This document shows, in pieces, positions 11,701-22,900 of a DNA stretch of 64,000 nt. Within the stretch, counting starts at the first letter, position 1. Each line of letters begins with the position of its first letter. Under the pieces are notes generated by a model that saw only the letters and a program-made list of their open reading frames with translations, made no database searches and was not told where the DNA came from. Origin of the DNA: Bugulina stolonifera (lineage: Eukaryota > Bryozoa > Gymnolaemata > Cheilostomatida > Bugulidae). The stretch is from assembly GCA_935421135.1 (NCBI GenBank), contig OW285187.1, positions 34,598,818-34,662,817 on the forward strand, read 5' to 3'. Position numbers and translations under genes: made by a program.

Positions 11701-13970
11701 TACTGAGTAGGCTGGTGCTAACACGCTGTATAGTTAGTATATAAACCTATAGCCTACATTCGTACCTGTCTATCTGATATATAACGTAGCATTAGTATAA
11801 TATTATGCCATATTTGGCCCACATGCATAGCCTAGTCAAATCAGTTGGTGGTGAAACTAGATAATTTATATTATAATCCATGCCATTTTTTGTTATATTT
11901 GGTACCTTGTGTGTTTGCTCATCTCTGTGACCTATTAGCATATTTAGCATACAGGATGGCATGTTAGTATACAGTGGGTGGAATTTTGATGATATATTTT
12001 ATCACATTAGTCATTTGCTATTTTGGGTTTGTTTGCTAGAAGTGATTTTAGTAAAAGTACAAATTTGTCTGCAACATCTGCAATAGAATATCTACCTTCT
12101 GGGAAGGAACTATATTATGCAGTACATGCCGAGACATCACTCAGCACTCAGTTAGCATACTATCATGTAGCCCGCTCTAATCATGCATCTACTCATATTG
12201 TTTTGCTTCTATAAATTGTAGAGAGATAACCGTGTTAGGTATTTGCTGAGTGATTTCAATCTAATGTATATTCAAACCAGTAAGGTACCCAAAGGGCCCT
12301 TGGTGTGCCTATCAATCTGTTACCATCCCCTCATCCCACTCTCTCTCCCCCTTTCCCCGACTTCCTATCCTGTATAGTTTCTCTCCCGGTTCTGGATAAA
12401 TACCACTAGTAGATTTACATATACAAGTATATTATATTCTGACTTTAATTGGTTCCCCCTATCATGCCACAGATAAATTGTTGTTGGAACCCAGGCTATG
12501 CTCTCCTATTCCCCTCAATGTGGGAAGTAGACACATATCTATGGTTATTGATCTAAACTTGAAGACTGCATATAACATGACCTACATACTGTACTATGTC
12601 CGTGACACTGTTGTTACTTACTATTTCATCTTATATGTATATTCTATGCCCATACTCACCTATCGTTGGAGGTAACTGGGGTTAAAATTAAAAGTTGGCT
12701 TGCTTTCATATTCCTGTACTATTACTATACATAGTATATATACAGTGAGATGGCATATACATGTACAAGCATATAATATGTACATGTATACGTTCATGTA
12801 CATGTTCATGTACAGTATGTAAGTCTCTATGTACATACAGTGTATTAGCTGGCCAGATTCGATCCCCAGTACATTGACTCTTCGTTATTTCGTTATTTCC
12901 AACTGGTGATTCTATTTTTCATGCCTAATAGTAGTATAGTCAGTGCAGATCTGCACAGACACCCGGTCATTTCCGCGTCTTATTAGCCCTAGATCCAAAA
13001 ACTCCCCGGGCGGACGACCACCCCACCCGTCCTCTCGCCCCCTCCCTTTCCCTAAACCTCACTCTATGTGCAAAGCCCTAGAACCTACCCCCCGATCGCG
13101 GGTGGGGTTTCAAAAACCTCATCGGCTGTTCCGTAGAACCCAGTCTAAAGAGCAAACCCCTCGCCCGGTCCCACGGCTCGGGCGAGGGGGCGCGCGCGTA
13201 CGCGCGCGCCCCCCCGCCCCGCGAACCCCACCCGTCCTCCCTCCACCCGTCCCCGCCCCTCCCCACCCCTCCCCACCCCAAACCCCTCCGCCTCGCCCTC
13301 CGCCTCGCGGCGGTTCTCGTTTGCGAGTCCAGCCGTGGCCCCACGCCGCCGTCCCCCCGCCCATCCCCCGCCCCTCCCCCGCTCTCCCGCCCCAACGACC
13401 CGTCGCGGCCCTCGCGGGCGGACCGTCGGCTGGAGTAGGGTGAAGCGAAGGAAAATACGGGTTAGAGTAATGATATCCGGCTATGAAAAACGTGAGCGAG
13501 GGTAATGGTACACGAATTTGTTTTAAATTTCAATACGTTTGAGAGTAATAGTACGGTGAAGCGAAGAAAAATACGGGTTGGAGTAATGATAGGGTACGCC
13601 CGTGCGGAGTGCCCGTGCAGAGTTTACGACGCTGACTATACTACTATAAGAAACTTACCGAGTGGTGGTGCTTCCGGATGATTTCTTCGCCGGGGACTGT
13701 TGAGACTGAACTGGTCGGGGTGACACCGCACTCGCGCGCTCCTCCGTTCGAGCGCCCCCGGACCTCCGATGAAAGACTCGCGCCTTAACCCTCATTTCCC
13801 CCGGACCCTCCCCTAGGGAAATCGCCCGTCCCCGTGACGAGCGGCGAGGGAAAGTGAAGGCGGTGGCTCTTTCGCGCTTCAAACCGTAGACCTCGCGAGG
13901 TGGTTCGCCGGCGACATCCTCGCTCGGAGGGGTAGAAATAGATAAATGGAATAAATGGATGGCTGTCTTC

Positions 13971-14003
<33 letters not shown>

Positions 14004-17000
14004 ACATCATCATCATCCTACAAATAGACCCGCCTCCACGATGATGTCGTTGACTCCCCACCAATTTCTTCGACCACCGCGTCCACTTTCCCCCGGGTAG
14101 CAAACTCCGATAGGGAGAGAGCGCATCGTGCGCGTGCGATGTCACCCCCCACCTACGAATGAAGACGATAGAAGAAATGTGAACTGATAAGGGGTGAGTA
14201 TGAGTGGAAGTTGCGCTAGTACCGTCTACCCCTTTGGTTTGGCGAGGTAAATGGTTTTTAATGTATTAGCTAGTGTTTTATTGCTCGGTTTTAAGGTTAC
14301 AACCGGTAAACCCTCCGTTTTGAGGACGGAGACCCCTTACAATAGAGAGTGAATGTGAAGAAAAATATACGGGTATATGTACAAGGGTTATGTTGCACTG
14401 TTCGTTTACTCTCCAATTTATCGAATGAAGTAGTCTCATCTCCGAGAAATCAGTACTAGCATTCTATAGGACTCGTACTCACCCCGTCTTCTGCAACCTT
14501 CCGCTTACCATAGAGGTAGGTGAGTCCGGTCTTTAGCTGGGTGTAGCTATACGTTTGGTTTCCTCTTCTGATAAATTTTTATCTTTTCGGATGAGCGCAT
14601 CTATACTACGAGCACTCAGGGCCATGTAAGCGCTATCCGTGTCCATTTCTACGTACTCAAACTCCTCTCTGCTGACGAATCTGTGAAAATAAAATGGACG
14701 GGTTGGAGGGTGCTGACACCGAAGAATAAATAGAGAAGGATTTGATAAAATCTTTGTGTAGTCTAGTTCTACTCATCTATCCATATGTGTACACATGTTA
14801 AAATACCTTTATATAATAGTTCAAACACAATTGAATGAATAAAAGACACATATCTAAAGGAGTATGTCATAGCTATTATTAGCAAGAAAAGACTGTGTGC
14901 ATGTGTTAAGTCAGCATACATAATACATTAAATAAGCTTTTCACAATAGTAGCGATAGAATAAATAAAAGGTTGTATGCATGTGTTAAGTCAGCATTATG
15001 TAATTCATTAAATAAACTTTTCACAATAGTAGCAATAGAATATATAAAAGGTTGTATGCATGTGTTAAGTCAGCATTATGTAATACATTAAATAAACTTT
15101 TTACAATACTAGCAATAGAATGAATAAATGTGTACACATGGTAAAATACCATTATATAATAATTTAAACACAATTGAATGAATAAAACGCACATATATGT
15201 AAAGGAGTATGGCATACCTATTATTAGCAAGAAAAGGCTGTGTGCATGTGTTAAGTCAGCATATATAATACATTAAATAAACTTTTCACAAAGTCAGCAT
15301 AATATATAATACATTAAATAAACTTTTCACAATAGTAGCAATAGAATAAATAAAAGGTTGTGTGCATGTGTTAAGTCAGCATTATGTAATTCATTAAATA
15401 AACTTTTCACAATAGTAGCAATAGAATAAATAAAAGATTGTGTACACATGTTAAAATACCATTATATAATAATTTAAACACAATTGAATGAATAAAAGGC
15501 ACATATATAAAGGAGTATGACATACCTATTATTAGCAAGAAAAGGCTGTGTGCATGTGTTAAGTCAGCATATATAATACATTAAATAAACTTTTCACAAA
15601 GTCAGCATAAGATATAATACATTAAATAAACTTTTCACAATAGTAGCAATAGAATAAATAAAGGGTTGTGTGCATGTGTTAAGTCAGCATTATGTAATTC
15701 ATTAAATAAACTTTTCACAATAGTAGCTATAGAATAAATAAAAGAGTGTGTACACATGTTAAAATACCTTTATATAATAATTTAAACACAGTTGAAAGAA
15801 TAGGCTGTGTGCATGTGTTAAGTCAGCATATATAATAGATTAAATAAGCTTTTCACATACCTATTATTAGCAAGAAAAGGCAGTGTGCATGTGTTAAGTC
15901 AGCATATATAATAGATTAAATAAGCTTTTCACAATAGTAGCAATAGAATAAATAAAAGGTTGTGTGCATGTGTTAAGTCAGCATTATGTAATTCATTAAA
16001 TAAACTTTTCACAATAGTAGCAATAGAATAAATAAAAGATTGTGTACACATGTTGAAATACCTTTATATAATAGATTAAATAAGCTTTTCACATACCTAT
16101 TATTAGCAAGAAAAGGCTGTGTGCATGTGTTAAGTCAGCATATATAATAGATTAAATAAGCTTTTCACAATAGTAGCAATAGAATAAATAAAAGGTTGTG
16201 TGCATGTGTTAAGTCAGCATTATGTAATTCATTAAATAAACTTTTCACAATAGTAGCAATAGAATAAATAAAAGATTGTGTACACATGTTAAAATACCTT
16301 TATATAATAATTTAAACACAATTGAAAGAATAGGCTGTGTGCATGTGTTAAGTCAGCATATATAATAGATTAAATAAGCTTTTCAATAGTAGGTAGGTGT
16401 CACTGTTTTAGTCTCCCTATAATAAATATAAAGTAGCAGGGTGTAAGTAATTTTTTAGCTTGATAGCATTATATACAATAAACACTTCACAATTGCTGCC
16501 AATTACCCTATTTAGCACTAACCTTATGTTCTACTTGTTGAAATCTCTGATCAGGTGCTGACTAGTAGGTAGCTGTCTCTGTTTTAGTCTCACTCTGTTG
16601 ACTAGAGGCTGATTGTACATACTGCTAGAGTGAGAAACTCATACCTTAAATAGTAGTATTCAGTAGGCGGAGTCTAACCATTTCCCCACCCTTTGCAATA
16701 CCACCCCGATGCGTCCCGATGTGAATCCGAAGCCTCCCGATGCACCCCGATGCGAATCCGAAGCCTCCCGATGCACCCCGATGCGAATCCGAAGCCTCCC
16801 GATGCACCCCGATGTGAATCCGAAGCCTCCCGATGCACCCCGATGCGAATCCGAAGCCTCCCGATGCACCCCGATGTGAATCCGAAGCCTCCCGATGCAC
16901 CCCGATGTGAATCCGAAGCCTCCCGATGCGAATCCGAAGCCTCCCGATGCACCCCGATGTGAATCCGAAGCTTCCCGATGCACCCCGATGCGAATCCGAA

Positions 17001-19956
17001 GCCTCCCGATGCACCCCGATGTGAATCCGAAGCCTCCCGATGCACCCCGATGTGAATCCGAAGCCTCCCGATGCACCCCGATGTGAATCCGAAGCCTCCC
17101 GATGCATCCCGATGCACCCCGATGTGCCCCGATGTGTCAAATCACATCGGGGTGCATCGGGTTACATCGGGAAGCTTCGGATTCGCATCGGGGTGCATCG
17201 GGAGGCTTCGGATTCACATCGGGACGCATCGGGGTGGTATTGCAAAGGGTGGGGAAATGGTTAGACTCCGCCTACTGAATACTACTATTTAAGGTATGAG
17301 TTTCTCACTCTAGCAGTATGTACAATCAGCCTCTAGTCAACAGAGTGAGACTAAAACAGAGACAGCTACCTACTAGTCAGCACCTGATCAGAGATTTCAA
17401 CAAGTAGAACATAAGGTTAGTGCTAAATAGGGTAATTGGCAGCAATTGTGAAGTGTTTATTGTATATAATGCTATCAAGCTAAAAAATTACTTACACCCT
17501 GCTACTTTATATTTATTATAGGGAGACTAAAACAGTGACACCTACCTACTATTGAAAAGCTTATTTAATCTATTATATATGCTGACTTAACACATGCACA
17601 CAGCCTATTCTTTCAATTGTGTTTAAATTATTATATAAAGGTATTTTAACATGTGTACACAATCTTTTATTTATTCTATTGCTACTATTGTGAAAAGTTT
17701 ATTTAATGAATTACATAATGCTGACTTAACACATGCACACAACCTTTTATTTATTCTATTGCTACTATTGTGAAAAGCTTATTTAATCTATTATATATGC
17801 TGACTTAACACATGCACACAGCCTTTTCTTGCTAATAATAGGTATGTGAAAAGCTTATTTAATCTATTATATAAAGGTATTTCAACATGTGTACACAATC
17901 TTTTATTTATTCTATTGCTACTATTGTGAAAAGTTTATTTAATGAATTACATAATGCTGACTTAACACATGCACACAACCTTTCATTTATTCAATTGCTA
18001 CTATTGTGAAAAGCTTATTTAATCTATTATATATGCTGACTTAACACATGCACACAGCCTATTCTTTCAACTGTGTTTAAATTATTATATAAAGGTATTT
18101 TATGTGAAAAGCTTATTTAATCTATTATATATGCTGACTTAACACATGCACACAGCCTATTCTTTCAATTGTGTTTAAATTATTATATAAAGGTATTTTA
18201 ACATGTGTACACACTCTTTTATTTATTCTATAGCTACTATTGTGAAAAGTTTATTTAATGAATTACATAATGCTGACTTAACACATGCACACAACCCTTT
18301 ATTTATTCTATTGCTACTATTGTGAAAAGTTTATTTAATGTATTATATCTTATGCTGACTTTGTGAAAAGTTTATTTAATGTATTATATATGCTGACTTA
18401 ACACATGCACACAGCCTTTTCTTGCTAATAATAGGTATGTCATACTCCTTTACATATGTGCCTTTTATTCATTCAATTGTGTTTAAATTATTATATAATG
18501 GTATTTTAACATGTGTACACAATCTTTTATTTATTCTATTGCTACTATTGTGAAAAGTTTATTTAATGAATTACATAATGCTGACTTAACACATGCACAC
18601 AACCTTTTATTTATTCTATTGCTACTATTGTGAAAAGTTTATTTAATGTATTATATATTATGCTGACTTTGTGAAAAGTTTATTTAATGTATTATATATG
18701 CTGACTTAACACATGCACACAGCCTTTTCTTGCTAATAATAGGTATGCCATACTCCTTTACATATATGTGCGTTTTATTCATTCAATTGTGTTTAAATTA
18801 TTATATAATGGTATTTTACCATGTGTACACATTTATTCATTCTATTGCTAGTATTGTAAAAAGTTTATTTAATGTATTACATAATGCTGACTTAACACAT
18901 GCATACAACCTTTTATATATTCTATTGCTACTATTGTGAAAAGTTTATTTAATGAATTACATAATGCTGACTTAACACATGCATACAACCTTTTATTTAT
19001 TCTATCGCTACTATTGTGAAAAGCTTATTTAATGTATTATGTATGCTGACTTAACACATGCACACAGTCTTTTCTTGCTAATAATAGCTATGACATACTC
19101 CTTTAGATATGTGTCTTTTATTCATTCAATTGTGTTTGAACTATTATATAAAGGTATTTTAACATGTGTACACATATGGATAGATGAGTAGAACTAGACT
19201 ACACAAAGATTTTATCAAATCCTTCTCTATTTATTCTTCGGTGTCAGCACCCTCCAACCCGTCCATTTTATTTTCACAGATTCGTCAGCAGAGAGGAGTT
19301 TGAGTACGTAGAAATGGACACGGATAGCGCTTACATGGCCCTGAGTGCTCGTAGTATAGATGCGCTCATCCGAAAAGATAAAAATTTATCAGAAGAGGAA
19401 ACCAAACGTATAGCTACACCCAGCTAAAGACCGGACTCACCTACCTCTATGGTAAGCGGAAGGTTGCAGAAGACGGGGTGAGTACGAGTCCTATAGAATG
19501 CTAGTACTGATTTCTCGGAGATGAGACTACTTCATTCGATAAATTGGAGAGTAAACGAACAGTGCAACATAACCCTTGTACATATACCCGTATATTTTTC
19601 TTCACATTCACTCTCTATTGTAAGGGGTCTCCGTCCTCAAAACGGAGGGTTTACCGGTTGTAACCTTAAAACCGAGCAATAAAACACTAGCTAATACATT
19701 AAAAACCATTTACCTCGCCAAACCAAAGGGGTAGACGGTACTAGCGCAACTTCCACTCATACTCACCCCTTATCAGTTCATATTTCTTCTATCGTCTTCA
19801 TTCGTAGGTGGGGGGTGACATCGCACGCGCACGATGCGCTCTCTCCCTATCGGAGTTTGCTACCCGGGGGAAAGTGGACGCGGTGGTCGAAGAAATTGGT
19901 GGGGAGTCAACGACATCATCGTGGAGGCGGGTCTATCTGTAGGATGATGATGATGT

Positions 19957-19989
<33 letters not shown>

Positions 19990-22900
19990 GAAGACAGCCA
20001 TCCATTTATTCCATTTATCTATTTCTACCCCTCCGAGCGAGGATGTCGCCGGCGAACCACCTCGCGAGGTCTACGGTTTGAAGCGCGAAAGAGCCACCGC
20101 CTTCACTTTCCCTCGCCGCTCGTCACGGGGACGGGCGATTTCCCTAGGGGAGGGTCCGGGGGAAACGAGGGTTAAGGCGCGAGTCTTTCATCGGAGGTCC
20201 AGGGGCGCTCGAACGGAGGAGCGCGCGAGTGCGGTGTCACCCCGACCAGTTCAGTCTCAACAGTCCCCGGCGAAGAAATCATCCGGAAGCACCACCACCA
20301 CCACTCGGTAAGTTTCTTATAGTAGTATAGTCAGCGTCGTAAACTCTGCACGGGCACTCCGCACGGGCGTACCCTATCATTACTCCAACCCGTATTTTTC
20401 TTCGCTTCACCGTACTATTACTCTCAAACGTATTGAAATTTAAAACAAATTCGTGTACCATTACCCTCGCTCACGTTTTTCATAGCCGGATATCATTACT
20501 CTAACCCGTATTTTCCTTCGCTTCACCCTACTCCAGCCGACGGTCCGCCCGCGAGGGCCGCGACGGGTCGTTGGGGCGGGAGAGCGGGGGAGGGGCGGGG
20601 GATGGGCGGGGGGACGGCGGCGTGGGGCCACGGCTGGACTCGCAAACGAGAACCGCCGCGAGGCGGAGGGCGAGGCGGAGGGGTTTGGGGTGGGGAGGGG
20701 TGGGAAGGGGCGGGGACGGGTGGAGGGAGGACGGGTGGGGTTCGCGGGGCGGGGGGGCGCGCGCGTACGCGCGCCCCCTCGCCCGAGCCGTGGGACCGGG
20801 CGAGGGGTTTGCTCTTTAGACTGGGTTCTACGGAACAGCCGATGAGGTTTTTGAAACCCCACCCGCGATCGGGGGGTAGGTTCTAGGGCTTTGCACATAG
20901 AGTGAGGTTTAGGGAAAGGGAGGGGGCGAGAGGACGGGTGGGGTGGTCGTCCGCCCGGGGAGTTTTTGGATCTAGGGCTAATAAGACGCGGAAATGACCG
21001 GGTGTCTGTGCAGATCTGCACTGACTATACTACTCCTAATGCATTCTTGCCTGCAGTAATTGGAAGCTGTGCTGTGTGTGCCTAGTTGTAGCTATTTACT
21101 CCAGGCTATCTGTAGTCTTTGATATACATGTAAGTAGTATAAAAGTACCAATTCTGGAACACCCTCCTAAGAGGATCTATTTTGGGTCGCGCTTGAGTAA
21201 TTTATGACAGCCTAGACTACCTGGGCGGCTAATTGAGATTTAGGGTTAAAGGTAGTTATGTATAATAAATATGGGAGAGAGAGAGCTAGTACCTTTTACT
21301 ATTGATGGGAAAGAATTTATCCCTGACACCCAGTCGATCGTAGTAACAAAGTTGAGAGACCTGGCTGAACAAAGGCCTTACGAGGTTGTAGAGGTAGACC
21401 CTGATATAACTAGGTATGGTGATCATATTGTGACACTGAGAGATCTTAAGGAGGGTATGTTTTTGAAAGTTTACATGGGAGCCCGGTTTATGAATAGATG
21501 TCAGCCGGGTAAAGTATTAGTTTATAATGGTAAAGTTCCACTGAAAAATGGCTCTGGTCATACATATCATGACATTAGTTGGTATACCCGTAAGGAATAA
21601 GTAGCTGTGTGTCCATATAGGTAGACACCTATATAGACAGACATGGTGCTTGAGATGAGGGTTAAAGCTAAGTATAATAAAGAACTTTTTTGGTATAATA
21701 AAGGGGGGTGCGCTACATGGCAAGCTTAACCAGCACTTTATTGTCCTGCAGTTACGTGTCTTACGACAGCCGGTGCAACCTCCTTTTTTTGGAAATATCT
21801 CTCTTCTCCATGCCATTGTGCCCATAGGCCAAAAGCCTATGGAGACAATTATTATTTTTTATATGGGAAAATTATGCGAGGATAGTATACACAATGCCTC
21901 CAAGGACTATGCTAGTACCTATCGCTAACTTAGTCCCCTCATGGACATCTTCTGTTTTCCACGGTATAGTAGCCTTTGGCTCGGCCAATTAATTGAAATA
22001 TAGTTAAAGAAAATTTAGTATACAATAAATGGAGAAGAGAGATATTTCAACAGTCAAGGACTTGAGAGCCTTGGCCAAACAGCGAGGCCTGAAAGGGTAC
22101 TCTAGAATGACTAAAGCTGAGCTATCGGAAAAGTTACAAAGCGATGGAGGTATAGCGAGGTGGATGAACAGCTTTGGTAGCGTTGTGCCTAAACCTAAGT
22201 CTGACTCTGAGTATGCCTACAGAGAGAGGGGTAGACAGTTGGGCATTAGAAACTATGACAAGATGTCAATGCCGAATTTAAGGCGAAGGGTAGACGCGAC
22301 AAGCTACAGGCGCTTTCAAGATCGTGGAGAAAAAGAGCTGCGTTATATAGCTTCGCAGTGGGCCAAAGATTCTGATGAAATTGTGAATAATGTCCGAGGG
22401 AAGCTGGGTAAGATGAATAAGAATAAACTGGCGCAGCTATTCCCAGAAACTAGGGATATGAAGCGTGCTGCCGCGCGCCATTATGCCCAGGGTAGGTTTG
22501 ACCAACAATTCCAAAGAGATTTTAGATTATTGGGAAAAGTGATGGGCTACGATCGTATGGGGAAGCGAGCTCTGCTAAACAGGGTTATGCCTAGCCTGGT
22601 TGAAACGGACCGAGCTATAAATGGGTTCTTTAGGACGTATACTTTAGCCGGGAGAGATCGTTTAGGAGCATCGGAATATCTGGACATGGTAAAGGAGAGG
22701 GTACTACGTCAGCTGCGTCACCTGATAAAGACTGAGCAGGGAGTTAGCTTTTCAGTAAATCTACTCTCTGAGTTTCAGCGTATAGATGAGACAACGGGAC
22801 AGACTATATTGACCAACCCTCCGCATCATATACGGACTAAAAAGTTAGTGCTAACACCGAGCACGGACTTGGAAGCCGTATACAGAGAAGTTGTAGAAAT

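Larger units (their letters stand above)
12930..21034. mobile_element. giant palindromic, non-autonomous Maverick/Polinton-derived element
   Basis: The outer ends read AGTAGTATAGTCAGTGCAGA inward from both sides. They are flanked by an exact 6-bp duplication CCTAAT (12924-12929 and 21035-21040). The 6-bp duplication and the AG-starting terminus are Maverick/Polinton hallmarks, and the first nine bases AGTAGTATA are identical to those of the autonomous Maverick at 21133. The whole 8,105 bp is an inverted duplication. Arms of about 3.7-3.9 kb mirror each other through a GC-rich end, a PolB remnant, an AT-rich modular repeat array and a central minisatellite. Arm differences are few (some substitutions, a CAC-repeat length change, array indels), suggesting recent origin or homogenisation. 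No intact gene is present, so mobility would need an integrase supplied in trans. Confidence 0.88.

Noticed and set aside
12943..13443. Long Pro/Arg-rich ORFs in the GC-rich cassette (both strands, also 20461-21021)
   Set aside because: They are open on several frames of both strands, as expected from extreme GC content. Residue composition is pure Pro/Arg/Gly with no domain, and arms differ by frame-changing indels.
13655..14145. Arg/Ser-rich and Met-repeat ORFs (mirrored at 19815-20311)
   Set aside because: The Met run is an ATG/CAT microsatellite and the remainder shows no recognisable domain. Mirror copies simply repeat it. I treat these as non-coding parts of the palindromic element, with low certainty.
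16646..17292. Repeat-encoded ORFs (HREASDSHRGASG- and PKPPDAPRCESE-type)
   Set aside because: A 31-bp minisatellite is not a multiple of three, so it is open in several frames at once. This is a repeat artefact, not a protein gene.
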